A stretch of 64,000 nucleotides of DNA from Sphingobium abikonense NBRC 16140 (lineage in GTDB: Bacteria; Pseudomonadota; Alphaproteobacteria; Sphingomonadales; Sphingomonadaceae): positions 1-64,000 of the forward strand of contig NZ_BCYT01000018.1 of assembly GCF_001598335.1 (NCBI RefSeq), read 5' to 3'. Both the position numbers and the translations under genes were made by a program. Below, one piece after another: positions 28,107 to 37,483 of the stretch (positions within the stretch are counted from its first letter, which is position 1; every line of letters begins with the position of its first letter). The notes under the pieces were generated by a model. The model was given only the letters and a program-made list of their open reading frames with translations. It was not told the DNA's origin and did no database searches.

Positions 28107-29042
28107 ATGGCTGAAGGCAGCCCCAAGGATGGCAACGCTTCGAAGGAAGCGGACAGTAGTAACGAGGGCGGCCTATGGAGCGGCATCAAGTCGCTGCTGT
28201 TCGGTGAGAATGCGGAAACCAGCCTGCGCAGGGAACTGGAGGAAGCGCTCGACGAATATGACGAGGAAGACCAGAAAGATCATCCTCCGGTAAAGGGCGA
28301 CCTGTCCGCCATCGAACGGCAGATGCTGCGCAACCTGCTGCATTTCTCCGAACATACGGTCGACGATGTCGCGGTGCCCCGCGCCGATATTATCGCGATC
28401 GAGGAAAAGGCCAGTTTTGCCGACCTGGCCGCCCTGTTCGCGGAAGCCGGCCACAGCCGCATTCCTGTCTATCGCGAAAATCTCGACACGATCGTGGGCA
28501 TGATTCACATTCGCGACGCCTTTGCCATTCTGGCCGGCAAGGCGCCGGCGCCTGAAACGCTGGCCCCGCTGATCCGCCAGCCGCTTTACGTGCCCGAAAG
28601 CATGGGCGCGCTGGATCTACTCGCCGAAATGCGCGCCAAGCGCACCCATCTCGCCATCGTGCTGGACGAATATTCGGGCACTGAAGGGCTGCTGACGTTC
28701 GAGGATCTGGTCGAGGAAATTGTCGGCGACGTCGAGGATGAGCATGACGATGCGCCCGAAGCGATGCTGGTGCCGCTGGACGATGGGCTGTGGGACGCCG
28801 ATGCGCGCGCCGAACTCGAAGACGTTGCCGAAGAGATTGACGCGCGTCTTGGCGATGTGGAGGAAGATGTTGACACGCTGGGGGGCCTCGCCTTCGTGCT
28901 GGCCGGCCGCGTCCCGGAAGTGGGAGAGATATTGGAGCATGCGGAAAGCGGGTGGAAGCTTGAAATTACCGCAAGCGACAGCCGGCGCGTGACGCGCTTG
29001 CGCCTCCATCCGCCTGTGGCTCTAGAGCCAGAAGCGGAATAA
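28107..29042 (+). CDS. CBS-pair hemolysin/CorC-like protein (HlyC/CorC family)
   Basis: This 311-residue cytosolic protein lacks the N-terminal membrane DUF21 domain, as YbeX/CorC does. Two CBS repeats (about 85-205: VPRADIIAIEEKASFADLAALF and LYVPESMGALDLLAEM) are followed by DEYSGTEGLLTFEDLVEEIVGD. The C-terminal CorC_HlyC domain is about 225-305. The family has been tied to Mg/Co efflux and, for YbeX, to ribosome metabolism. The phoH-ybeY neighbourhood favours the latter, by inference. Confidence 0.92.
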   Translation: MAEGSPKDGNASKEADSSNEGGLWSGIKSLLFGENAETSLRRELEEALDEYDEEDQKDHPPVKGDLSAIERQMLRNLLHFSEHTVDDVAVPRADIIAIEEKASFADLAALFAEAGHSRIPVYRENLDTIVGMIHIRDAFAILAGKAPAPETLAPLIRQPLYVPESMGALDLLAEMRAKRTHLAIVLDEYSGTEGLLTFEDLVEEIVGDVEDEHDDAPEAMLVPLDDGLWDADARAELEDVAEEIDARLGDVEEDVDTLGGLAFVLAGRVPEVGEILEHAESGWKLEITASDSRRVTRLRLHPPVALEPEAE

Positions 29043-29133
29043 CAATCTCGGCCGGCGTTACGCATCGTTGAAAATCCAGTCACATTGCGAGACGGTCGCG
29101 AAATATTAAGCGGTCGCGGCTACCTCTCTGCCC

Positions 29134-30618
29134 ATGCGGAATGAACGTCAGCGATTTTCAGGTCTGGACCGCGCGGACATGCTGTTCGCGGCGCCCTGGA
29201 GCGGGACGGAAAAGCTGTCGCTCGTGCTCCTTTGCCTGCTCACGCTCTTTTTAGCTGTCATCACGCCGCCTTTTCAGGCGCCGGACGAGAACCAGCATTA
29301 TATGAAGGCATTGGCGGTTCGGCAGGGGGACATGCTGACCAAGCAGCTCGGCCCGGCCATCGGTACGGACCTGCCGCGCGCCGCGCTGGATATTCATCGC
29401 ATCGACTTTCCGACGGATGTTCCCGCGACGTCACGACTGTTTCGTGCGGATCAGTTGCGTAGGAGCGCGTCTGCTGACGCTGGGCGCGCCGGTTCCGACT
29501 TCGCCGATTTCCCCAATGTCGCCAGCTATGCGCCTACCCTTTATCTGCCGGGCGCAATCGGTCTGGCGGCGGGCAAGGGCCTCGGCCTGTCATCGCTCGG
29601 CGCCTTCTATGCCGGACGCGTCGTCAATGCCCTGACCGGTCTTGTCCTGTTGATCGCGGCGTTGCGATTGCTGCCCTTCGGCCGCAACGCGATGCTGGCA
29701 ACGGCTTTGCTACCGACCTTCGCCTATCAGACCGGATCGCTCTCTCCCGATGCGGTCATCAACGGCCTGGGCTTCATCGGCCTTGCTCTTGCCCTACGCG
29801 TTGGGTTCATGGGGTCGGCGCCGGCTCGCTCGGCTGGGCTACTCCTCACCGGACCGCTGCTCGCCCTTTGCAAGGGCGTCTATCTGCCGATCATGGCCGC
29901 TGGCCTGCGCTGGCCGACGCGCCGCGATCCCCGCCTGTGGCTGATCCTCTGCGCGATGGCCCTGGGCGCGATCGCCTTCCTGGCCTGGATGCACTATTCC
30001 GGCGGCAGCCAAGCGCTCTACCATATTCAGTCGCGCAAGACCGGCGAAACGATGATGACCGCGCCGCTGCGCGATCAACTCGCCACAATCCTCGCCTCGC
30101 CGCTCGGCTATGTCCATATCCTCGTCACCAGCATCATCGAACGCATGCCCGTCTATGCGCTGCAGATCGTCGGACGGTTCGGCTGGAACGCCATTCTCCT
30201 GCCCTTGCTTGCCTATCCGCTCGCGGCATTGATGCTGGCCGCTGGCGTCGCAACGGGCACAGGCGCGCGCTTTGGCCTGGGGCAACGCGTCTGGTGGGTT
30301 GCTGTCGCGCTCGGCGTCGCGCTTCTCATCGAAACCGCGATGTATCTCACCGGCACGCCGCTCGGCGCGGATTATATTCAAGGGACGCAGGGCCGCTATT
30401 TCCTGCCCGTGCTGCCGCTGGTCCTGATCGCCCTGTCGCCGGCACGCGCCATCGCCGGCGCGCAAAGGCTGTTCGCGTGGACGGCGATTCCCTTATCGCT
30501 GATCGCCGCCGCCACCGCCTTCGACAGTTTCTGGGTCCACGGCTTTATCACCAGCGATGGAATGCCTCCGCACGGCAGCGTCTTGCGTGCGTTGCTGCTC
30601 CCCTCCCCGCGCTGGTAG
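29134..30618 (+). CDS. DUF2142 family multi-pass membrane protein
   Basis: The 494-residue protein has about eleven hydrophobic segments and a first extracytoplasmic loop starting PPFQAPDENQHY. The DE-containing loop after TM1 resembles GT-C type polytopic glycosyltransferases, and DUF2142 proteins are often found in polysaccharide loci. No such locus is visible here. The C-terminal 42 codons are overlapped antisense by the end of the PAP2 gene. The exact function is unknown. Confidence 0.82.
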   Translation: MRNERQRFSGLDRADMLFAAPWSGTEKLSLVLLCLLTLFLAVITPPFQAPDENQHYMKALAVRQGDMLTKQLGPAIGTDLPRAALDIHRIDFPTDVPATSRLFRADQLRRSASADAGRAGSDFADFPNVASYAPTLYLPGAIGLAAGKGLGLSSLGAFYAGRVVNALTGLVLLIAALRLLPFGRNAMLATALLPTFAYQTGSLSPDAVINGLGFIGLALALRVGFMGSAPARSAGLLLTGPLLALCKGVYLPIMAAGLRWPTRRDPRLWLILCAMALGAIAFLAWMHYSGGSQALYHIQSRKTGETMMTAPLRDQLATILASPLGYVHILVTSIIERMPVYALQIVGRFGWNAILLPLLAYPLAALMLAAGVATGTGARFGLGQRVWWVAVALGVALLIETAMYLTGTPLGADYIQGTQGRYFLPVLPLVLIALSPARAIAGAQRLFAWTAIPLSLIAAATAFDSFWVHGFITSDGMPPHGSVLRALLLPSPRW

Positions 30619-31230
30619 CCAGATCGCGCAGAAGGCCAGCCAGCCCAGTCCCTCGATCCAGCCGGCCAGTACGTCGCTTGGCCAGTGAACGCCGAGCCAG
30701 ACGCGGCTGACCCCGATCAGCAAGATTGCGACGGCCGCGCCCCAATAAGCGCCACGCCGGCCAGCCAGCATCGCCAGCGCGCCGAAGAACATCATATTCC
30801 CCGCCGAATGGCCGCTGGGGAAACTATATGTGTGGACGATATCGAGATGCGGCAACAGGTCGGGCCGCGGCGCGGCAAAAACCTGCTTCAATGCGAGGTT
30901 GAGCAATGTTCCCCCTGCCATCATAGCTGCCAGCCACATCGCGGACCGCCGATAACCAGCCCAGATGAGCGGTGCCAGCACCACCGCCAGCAGCGTGATA
31001 CGCCCCAATGTGCCGCCGATGGCGGACGCCAGCCGCATCACCATTGTTACCTTGCCGCCAAGCGCGGTGTCTCGCCCTTCGCCCGCCAGCGTCATCAGCC
31101 CGACATTGATTCCGTCCAGCCATCCGAAACGCTGCGCGAACGCGATCAACAACACGCAAAAAAGCGCGAGAGCCAAAGCTCCCGCGCCTTTTGTCACTGA
31201 TCGCCGGTCAGATATGAAGCGCGCGCCCAT
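30493..31230 (-). CDS. PAP2 superfamily membrane phosphatase
   Basis: This lipid-phosphate phosphatase-like membrane protein has about six TM helices. The PAP2 motifs are present: KQVFAAPRP (KxxxxxxRP), PSGHSAG (PSGH) and SRVWLGVHWPSDVLAG (SRxxxxxHxxxD). The start is uncertain: ATG at 31230 (used), ATG at 31251, or GTG at 31197, which would remove the overlap with lpdA. The last ~40 residues (ARGGEQQ... Gly-rich end) lie beyond the domain and are antisense to the DUF2142 coding end, suggesting loss of an earlier stop. It follows lpdA on the same strand. Confidence 0.82.
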   Translation of the reverse strand: MGARFISDRRSVTKGAGALALALFCVLLIAFAQRFGWLDGINVGLMTLAGEGRDTALGGKVTMVMRLASAIGGTLGRITLLAVVLAPLIWAGYRRSAMWLAAMMAGGTLLNLALKQVFAAPRPDLLPHLDIVHTYSFPSGHSAGNMMFFGALAMLAGRRGAYWGAAVAILLIGVSRVWLGVHWPSDVLAGWIEGLGWLAFCAIWLPARGGEQQRTQDAAVRRHSIAGDKAVDPETVEGGGGGDQR

Positions 31231-32620
31231 AGGCCGCGAGCACGCTTTCATGCATCGATTCCGAAATGGTCGGATGCGGGAAGACCGTGTGCATCAGTTC
31301 CGCCTCGGTCGTCTCCAGCGTCTTGCCGATGGTGTAGCCCTGGATCATCTCGGTCACTTCCGCGCCGATCATGTGTGCGCCCAGCAATTCGCCAGTCTTG
31401 GCATCGAATACTGTCTTGGTGAAGCCTTCCGCTTCGCCCAGCGCGATCGCCTTGCCATTGCCGATGAAGGGGAACATGCCGACCTTCACCTCATAGCCCG
31501 CTTCCTTGGCCTTGGCTTCGGTCAGGCCCACGCTGGCGATCTGCGGGTGGCAATAAGTGCAGCCAGGGATGTTGCGCGCGTCCATGGCGTGGGGATGCTT
31601 GCCCGCAATGGCTTCGGCCGCAATCACGCCCTCATGGCTCGCCTTATGCGCCAGCCAAGGCGGCGCGGTGATGTCGCCGATCGCCCACAGCCCCTCGACA
31701 TTGGTGCGGCACATGTCGTCGGTCTTCAGGAACCCGCGATCGTCCATAGCGACGCCCAGTTCCTTGAGGCCAATGTCGGCGGTGTTGGGGACGATGCCGA
31801 TGGCGACGATCACATGGCTGAACTCAGCGACGCTTTCCTTGCCGGCCTTGTCCTTCAGCTTGGCGCTGACGCCCTTGTCCGTCACCTTGACGTCGCTGAC
31901 GCCCGCGCCGGTCATGATCGTCATGCCCTGCTTTTTAAGCGCCTTTTCAAGGAAAGCCGACACATCGGCATCCTCGACCGGGACGATGCGGTCCATCATT
32001 TCGACGACCGTCACGTCCGCGCCCATGTCATTATAGAAGCTGGCAAATTCGATACCGATCGCGCCCGATCCGATGACCAGCAGCTTGGTCGGCATTTCGG
32101 GCGGCGTCATTGCATGGCGATAGGTCCATACCCGCTTGCCATCGGCCGGCGTGCCCGGAAGGTCGCGCGCCCGCGCGCCGGTCGCCAGGATGATGTTCTT
32201 GGCGGTAAGTTCCTCGGTCTTGCCGTCCTTGGTGACGGAAAGCTTGCGAGTTTTGTCTGAAGCTTGGCCGGTCATTTTGCCATCGCCCATATGCACGGCG
32301 ATCTTGTTCTTCTTCATCAGGTGGGTGACACCCTGATTCAGCTGCTTGGCAACGCCGCGCGAACGCTTGACCACGGCGGCAATGTCGGCGCTGATCTTTT
32401 CAGCCGCTAGGCCGTAATCGCCGGCATGCTGCATATAATGGTAGATTTCCGCGGAGCGCAGCAGTGCCTTGGTGGGAATGCAGCCCCAGTTGAGGCAGAT
32501 GCCGCCCAGATTTTCGCGCTCCACGATCGCGACTTTCAAGCCCAGCTGCGCCGCGCGGATCGCGGCGACATAGCCGCCAGGGCCGGAGCCCAGAACGATG
32601 AGATCGTAATTCTCAGCCAT
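31208..32620 (-). CDS. lpdA: Dihydrolipoyl dehydrogenase (E3)
   Basis: This flavoprotein disulphide reductase reoxidises lipoamide in 2-oxoacid dehydrogenase complexes using NAD+. The 470-residue protein has the FAD Rossmann motif GSGPGGYVAA and the redox disulphide in GGICLNWGC (C42/C47). An NAD Rossmann segment (LVIGSGAIGIEFASFY) follows, and the catalytic His-Glu dyad is in the C-terminal HTVFPHPTISE. It lies 12 nt downstream of the thioesterase gene and in the same transcription unit as the E2 gene pdhC, pointing to pyruvate dehydrogenase. Confidence 0.97.
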   Translation of the reverse strand: MAENYDLIVLGSGPGGYVAAIRAAQLGLKVAIVERENLGGICLNWGCIPTKALLRSAEIYHYMQHAGDYGLAAEKISADIAAVVKRSRGVAKQLNQGVTHLMKKNKIAVHMGDGKMTGQASDKTRKLSVTKDGKTEELTAKNIILATGARARDLPGTPADGKRVWTYRHAMTPPEMPTKLLVIGSGAIGIEFASFYNDMGADVTVVEMMDRIVPVEDADVSAFLEKALKKQGMTIMTGAGVSDVKVTDKGVSAKLKDKAGKESVAEFSHVIVAIGIVPNTADIGLKELGVAMDDRGFLKTDDMCRTNVEGLWAIGDITAPPWLAHKASHEGVIAAEAIAGKHPHAMDARNIPGCTYCHPQIASVGLTEAKAKEAGYEVKVGMFPFIGNGKAIALGEAEGFTKTVFDAKTGELLGAHMIGAEVTEMIQGYTIGKTLETTEAELMHTVFPHPTISESMHESVLAAYGRALHI

Positions 32621-32632
32621 GATGTCTTCTCT

Positions 32633-33034
32633 CTATTCTGCCGGAAGCGGCGGCACGGATCGGGGCTGGCGATCTTCGCCGATCGCCACGAAGGTGAAGG
32701 TTGCGCGAGTCACGCGGTAACTACGGTCGTCATGGCGGGTTCGGCGCCACGCTTCTACGTCAATCTTCATGGACGTGCGCCCAACGGATTTCAGGGTTGC
32801 GAAGACCGAAACCTCGTCACCGACGACCACCGGACGCAGGAATGTCATCCCCTCCACCGCGATGGTGACGGCGCGTCCATGACTATGACGCGCCGCGACC
32901 GACCCGGCGGCCGAGTCCATCAGGCTCATCAACCAGCCGCCGAAAATATCCCCATAGGGATTGGTGTCGGCGGGCATGGCGATGATGCGCACAGCCGGAC
33001 TCGCCTCGGGCGGCTGTTCGTCGGGATGCCCCAT
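32633..33034 (-). CDS. Hotdog-fold acyl-CoA thioesterase (YciA-like)
   Basis: This 133-residue hotdog protein has the BACH/YciA signature IFGGWLMSLMDSAAG, with the conserved catalytic-region Asp, and TFLRPVVVGDEVSVF. It hydrolyses acyl-CoA thioesters in the cytosol. Its start overlaps the pdhC stop by one base and lpdA follows 12 nt later, so it is embedded in the pyruvate dehydrogenase operon. A role in relieving acetyl-CoA or acyl-CoA overflow is inference. Confidence 0.9.
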   Translation of the reverse strand: MGHPDEQPPEASPAVRIIAMPADTNPYGDIFGGWLMSLMDSAAGSVAARHSHGRAVTIAVEGMTFLRPVVVGDEVSVFATLKSVGRTSMKIDVEAWRRTRHDDRSYRVTRATFTFVAIGEDRQPRSVPPLPAE

Positions 33035-34359
33035 CAGGCGAGCAGGCCCATCGGATTTTCGATCAGTTCCTTGAACACCTGCATCAGGCGCGCGCCATCG
33101 GCGCCGTCGATGGCGCGGTGATCGAAGCTGCCCGTGGCCGACATGACCGTTGCGATCTGAACGGCGTCATCGACAATATAGGGACGCTTTTCGCCGGCGC
33201 CGATCGCCATGATCATGCCCTGAGGCGGATTGATGACCGCCTCGAACTGCTTGATCCCGAACATGCCCATGTTCGACAGCGACGCCGTGCCGCCCTGATA
33301 TTCTTCGGGCTTGAGCTTCCCGTCCTTCGCTCGCGAAGCCAAGTCCTTCATCGCCGTCGAAATGGCGGCTACACCCTTGCTGTCCGCTTCCGTGATGATG
33401 GGCGTGATGAGGCCGCCGGGGATGGAGACCGCAACCGAAATGTCGGCGCGCTTAAATTGCAGCATCTGGTCGCCGGCGAACTGCACATTGCATTCGGGCA
33501 CCTGCACCAGCGCGACGCCCAGCGCCTTGATCAGCAGGTCGTTGACCGACAGCTTGACCTTGCGGCTCTCCAGACCCGCGTTCATCTCCGCCCGCAGCTT
33601 GAGCAGCTTGTCGAGCTGGATATCCACGGTGAGGTAGATGTGCGGCACCTGCTGTTTGGATTCGGTCAGGCGGCGCGCGATGGTCTTGCGCATGCCATTG
33701 AGCTTGATGACCTCGTGCGGGATGCCGAAATCCTGCGCAGCGGGCGAAGCGGCGGGCGCGGGTGCCGGGGCAGCCGGCGCAGCTGTGGTGGGCGAAGCCG
33801 CCGACGCGGCTCGTGCAGCCGTATCGCCCGGCGTGGCCGCGTCGATGTCCGCCTTGATAATACGGCCATTGGTGCCGCTGCCCTTGACGCTGCTCAGGTC
33901 GATGCCTTTCGCTTCGGCCAGGCGGCGTGCCAGCGGGCTCGCCTTGACGCGATCACCCGAAGCGGTTGTAGCGGCCGGGGCTGGCTTTTCCGACATGGGT
34001 TCGCTCTTGGGCGCCGGGCTCTCGTCCGCTTTCTTCGGCGCCTCCTCGGCCTTTTGATCTTCGGCCTTTTGCGCGGGTGCATCCGATCCACCGGCCGCCG
34101 CGGCGCTCACATCCTCGCCTTCTTCGGCAATGATCGCGATCACGGTGCCGACCTTCACGCCTTCGCTGCCTTCCGACACCAGGATCTTGGCGATGACGCC
34201 TTCATCCACCGCTTCGAATTCCATCGTCGCCTTATCGGTTTCGATCTCCGCCAGCAGGTCGCCCGACGATACGGTGTCGCCTTCCTTCACCAGCCATTTG
34301 GCCAGCGTGCCTTCCTCCATCGTGGGGGAAAGGGCGGGCATCTGGATTTTCTTGCTCAT
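33034..34359 (-). CDS. pdhC: Pyruvate dehydrogenase E2, dihydrolipoamide acetyltransferase
   Basis: This is the E2 core of pyruvate dehydrogenase. The 441-residue protein has one N-terminal lipoyl domain with the lipoylated lysine at residue 43 (ETDKATME). An Ala/Pro/Lys-rich linker follows, then a peripheral subunit-binding domain ([28 protein letters not shown]). The catalytic acetyltransferase domain ends in [13 protein letters not shown], with the active-site His-Asp pair. The gene order here is E2, thioesterase, E3; E1 genes are not in this window. It is divergent from the universal stress protein. Confidence 0.95.
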   Translation of the reverse strand: MSKKIQMPALSPTMEEGTLAKWLVKEGDTVSSGDLLAEIETDKATMEFEAVDEGVIAKILVSEGSEGVKVGTVIAIIAEEGEDVSAAAAGGSDAPAQKAEDQKAEEAPKKADESPAPKSEPMSEKPAPAATTASGDRVKASPLARRLAEAKGIDLSSVKGSGTNGRIIKADIDAATPGDTAARAASAASPTTAAPAAPAPAPAASPAAQDFGIPHEVIKLNGMRKTIARRLTESKQQVPHIYLTVDIQLDKLLKLRAEMNAGLESRKVKLSVNDLLIKALGVALVQVPECNVQFAGDQMLQFKRADISVAVSIPGGLITPIITEADSKGVAAISTAMKDLASRAKDGKLKPEEYQGGTASLSNMGMFGIKQFEAVINPPQGMIMAIGAGEKRPYIVDDAVQIATVMSATGSFDHRAIDGADGARLMQVFKELIENPMGLLA

Positions 34360-34545
34360 GCGTGCGGGGCCTCTTCTGGATTATCCGGCGGTCGCCATTT
34401 GCCGCCGTGTTTCCACCCATTCGCCGGATCGGTCAAGCAGCGGGTTGCAGAGCGGGCATTTATCCCCCACATTTCACCGGACTGGTTCGTTGCGGTCTTA
34501 TTCCCGACCGTCACGGCCGAAAGTTCGATGCGGGGCGCTCAAATT

Positions 34546-35001
34546 ATGCGGACATATCTGGTTGTTGTAGACGAATCGCCGGAGGCAGAGACAGCCCTCC
34601 GCTTCGCCGCCCGGCGCGCAGCCAAGACCGGCGGCGCGGTGCGCATTTTGGCGTTGATCCCGCCAGCAGAATTTGTCCAATGGGGTGGCGTTCAGGCCAC
34701 GATGGAGGATGAAGCGCTGCAACGCGCCGAAGCACTAGTGACGAGCGCGGCCGGCACGCTCAGCGACGAATCCGGCATTCGACCCAGCATCACCGTGCGG
34801 CAGGGGGACGCCGTCACGGTCGTGCGCAAGACGCTGGAGGAAATGGAAGATGTCGCCGCTCTGGTCCTCGGCGCGGCGGCCATGGGCAACCCTGGCAAGC
34901 TCGTCAGCCATTTTGCAGGTGCGGACGCCGGCAAGCTGCCCTGCCCGATCATGGTCATCCCCGGCGGCCTGGACAGCGAAGCCATCGACCGGCTGAGCTA
35001 A
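34546..35001 (+). CDS. Universal stress protein (UspA family)
   Basis: This 151-residue single Usp domain begins RTYLVVVDESPEAETALRFAARRA and ends with the ATP-loop-like LGAAAMGNPGKLVSHFAG followed by CPIMVIPGG. The G-2x-G-9x-G nucleotide motif is only partly matched (GAAAMGNPGKL), so ATP binding is uncertain. It is divergent from pdhC, with a 186-nt intergenic region lacking obvious palindromes, and convergent with rnr. An in-frame ATG six codons upstream (34528) is possible. Confidence 0.88.
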   Translation: MRTYLVVVDESPEAETALRFAARRAAKTGGAVRILALIPPAEFVQWGGVQATMEDEALQRAEALVTSAAGTLSDESGIRPSITVRQGDAVTVVRKTLEEMEDVAALVLGAAAMGNPGKLVSHFAGADAGKLPCPIMVIPGGLDSEAIDRLS

Positions 35002-35074
35002 ACGCGAAAGTCGCTCTTTATAGCGTGTCGAGAATCGAGAGCACCGGTCAATCTGCACCTGAAACTCAGGCAGG

Positions 35075-37387
35075 TCATTTCCGATGCTTCCCCCGCTTCC
35101 CGCCGATATGGCGGATATTGGCTGGACGCCCCCGTTTGATGCCCGGTCGAGTGCGATCGCGCTTCATCGGCGCGCCGCGCGGTGCCGGGCTATCGGGCAA
35201 TTCGAAGCGCAACGACCCGTTGATCGGGTCCGCGTCCGCCAGTCGCAACTCCAGCCGCTGTCCCACCGTATAGCGGTCGCCACTCTCCACCCCCTGCAAC
35301 GCTCGGCCGGCCTCGTCGTAAAAGAAATGCTCGGCCCCCATGGTCGACACCGGCACCAGCCCGTCGCCGCCCAATCCCTCGACCGTGGCGAAGAAGCCGA
35401 AATTCTGCACCCCGGTAATGCGCGCAGGCATGACTTCCCCGACATGCGCGGCCAGATAGGCGGCGACATAGCGATCGATCGTCTCCCGCTCGGCCTCCAT
35501 CGCGCGCCGCTCATAGCCCGAAATCATCTCGCCCACGCGCCCCATATTCTCATAATCGTCCTGGCTGAGCGACGAACGATCCGGCACGTCCCTGCCCTTG
35601 GGCACCGGAAGGTCCAGCCCGTATGCACCGACCAGCGCCCGGTGGACCAGAAGGTCGGCGTAGCGCCGAATGGGCGAGGTGAAATGCGCATAGCTGCCCA
35701 GCGCCAGCCCGAAATGCCCCATATTCTGCGGCGCATAATAGGCCTGGGTCTGGCTGCGCAGGATCATCTCCATGATCTGCGGCTTCTCCTCCGCCTCACC
35801 GATCTTCGCGATCAGCTGGTTGAAGGTGAAAGGCTTCACCACCTGCCCCAGCGCGAAGCCGATGTCGAAAGTCGCCAGATAATCCTTCAATGCGACCAGC
35901 TTGTCGCGGCTCGGCGGTTCATGAACGCGGTACATGACCGGCGCCTTTTTCTGTTCCAGCGCCTTGGCCGCCGCGACATTGGCGGCGATCATATAATCCT
36001 CGATCAGCATATGCGCGTCCAGCCGCTCGCGCACCGCCACGCTCACGATCTTGCCCGCCTCGTCCAGCACGACCCGCCGTTCCGGCAGGTCCAGCGCCAG
36101 CGGATCGCGCGCCTTGCGCGCCTTTTGCAGCAAGGCCCAGCACGCCCAGAGCGGCTTCAAGGCCGGCTCCAGCAGGGCATTGTCCTTTGTCCCGTCTATG
36201 GCCGCCTGCGCATCCTCATAGGCCAGCACCGCCGCCACCCGGATCACCGCGCGGGTAAAGCGCCACGCCGTCACCTTGCCCTGCGCGTTGATCGTCAGAT
36301 GGCACGCCATCGCCGCCCGGTCCTCGCCCGCGCGTAGCGAGCACATATCGGACGACAATTGATGCGGCAGCATCGGTACGACCAGATCGGGGAAATAGAC
36401 GCTGTTGCCGCGCTTGCGCGCTTCCTTGTCCAGCGCGCTGCCGGGGCGGACATAATAGCTCACGTCCGCAATCGCGACGATTGCCTTATATCCGCCCGGA
36501 TTGCCCTCGTCCTCGTCGGGCGCGGCCCAGACCGCATCGTCATGGTCGCGCGCATCGACCGGGTCAATCGCCACGATCGGCAGGTGACGCAAATCCTCGC
36601 GCTTGTCCTCATGCAGCGGCAGGGCCGCGACGGTCAGCGCATCATCCTCCACCCGGTCGGGAAAGACGTGGGGAATGCCATGTTTGTGAATGGCGATCAG
36701 GCTGAAGCTGCGCGGCGCAAAGGGATCGCCCAATATATCCGTCACCCGCGCGGCCATGCGCGGCGGCCGGCCATGCGGCTCGGCCAGCACCAGGTCGCCG
36801 GGACGCGCATTGCCAGAATCGCTGATCAGCGTGTCCTTGCGAATACGCTTGTCGACCGGACGCAGCCACAGCTTGCCGTCGGCCATTTCCTCGACCACGC
36901 CCAGCAATTCCTCGCTCGCTTTCGCAAGCTTTTTCATCGGATGCGCGATCCAGCCGCGACCCGCTTCCTCGGTCCGAGCCAAAACCCGGTCGCCAATGGT
37001 CAGCGCGGACTGCCGTGTTTTGGGCTTGCCCCGCTCGACGATGCGCAATCGGGGCGCGGGCTGGCCTTCCGCTTCCCATTTTTCCGGAGTTGCGATCAGC
37101 GTCGTGTCGTCCACATCGACGATGCGCAGCACCGTCACCTTGGGCACACCCCCCATCTTGTGAAAGGCGCGGGCCGGACCAATGTCGATCAGCCCTTCAT
37201 CGGCCATGTCCTTGAGCAGAGCCTTGAGCGCAATCTTTTCCTGCCCCTTGAGACCGAACGCCTTGGCGATCTCCCGCTTTCCCGCCGGCGTATCGGCTTC
37301 GGCGATGAAATCCATCACCTGCTGACGCGTGGGCAGGCCGGCAGGACGGACCTTGGCGGGTTTTTTCTGTTTCTGGTTGGAAGCCAT
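35075..37387 (-). CDS. rnr: Ribonuclease R
   Basis: This 3'-5' processive exoribonuclease degrades structured RNA and works with trans-translation. The 770-residue protein has an N-terminal winged-helix region, cold-shock/OB domains and an RNB domain. Catalytic Asp residues sit in IVAIDPVDARDHDDAVWA. A C-terminal S1 domain (MPARITGVQNFGFFATVEGLGGDGLVPV) and a basic tail (KRDRTRPGIKRGR...) follow. It is divergent from the radical SAM gene across a 96-nt gap holding a LexA-type box. Confidence 0.96.
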   Translation of the reverse strand: MASNQKQKKPAKVRPAGLPTRQQVMDFIAEADTPAGKREIAKAFGLKGQEKIALKALLKDMADEGLIDIGPARAFHKMGGVPKVTVLRIVDVDDTTLIATPEKWEAEGQPAPRLRIVERGKPKTRQSALTIGDRVLARTEEAGRGWIAHPMKKLAKASEELLGVVEEMADGKLWLRPVDKRIRKDTLISDSGNARPGDLVLAEPHGRPPRMAARVTDILGDPFAPRSFSLIAIHKHGIPHVFPDRVEDDALTVAALPLHEDKREDLRHLPIVAIDPVDARDHDDAVWAAPDEDEGNPGGYKAIVAIADVSYYVRPGSALDKEARKRGNSVYFPDLVVPMLPHQLSSDMCSLRAGEDRAAMACHLTINAQGKVTAWRFTRAVIRVAAVLAYEDAQAAIDGTKDNALLEPALKPLWACWALLQKARKARDPLALDLPERRVVLDEAGKIVSVAVRERLDAHMLIEDYMIAANVAAAKALEQKKAPVMYRVHEPPSRDKLVALKDYLATFDIGFALGQVVKPFTFNQLIAKIGEAEEKPQIMEMILRSQTQAYYAPQNMGHFGLALGSYAHFTSPIRRYADLLVHRALVGAYGLDLPVPKGRDVPDRSSLSQDDYENMGRVGEMISGYERRAMEAERETIDRYVAAYLAAHVGEVMPARITGVQNFGFFATVEGLGGDGLVPVSTMGAEHFFYDEAGRALQGVESGDRYTVGQRLELRLADADPINGSLRFELPDSPAPRGAPMKRDRTRPGIKRGRPANIRHIGGKRGKHRK

Positions 37388-37456
37388 CTTTCTGCTATAG
37401 GCATCCCCGCCCCCGCGCGCCAGTGTCGCACCAGCACCCGGCGGGCGCTTGCGAAT

Positions 37457-37471
37457 GTTCCCTTATTGTTC
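37457..37471. promoter_or_regulatory. Candidate LexA (SOS) box, GTTC-N7-GTTC
   Basis: The sequence GTTCCCTTATTGTTC is an exact match to GTTC-N7-GTTC, the operator recognised by alphaproteobacterial LexA. It ends 12 nt before the radical SAM ATG and lies between a TTGCGA (-35-like, 37449-37454) and TCTAAC (-10-like, 37470-37475), an ideal repressor position. Confidence 0.65.
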
Positions 37472-37483
37472 TAACTTACCGTC

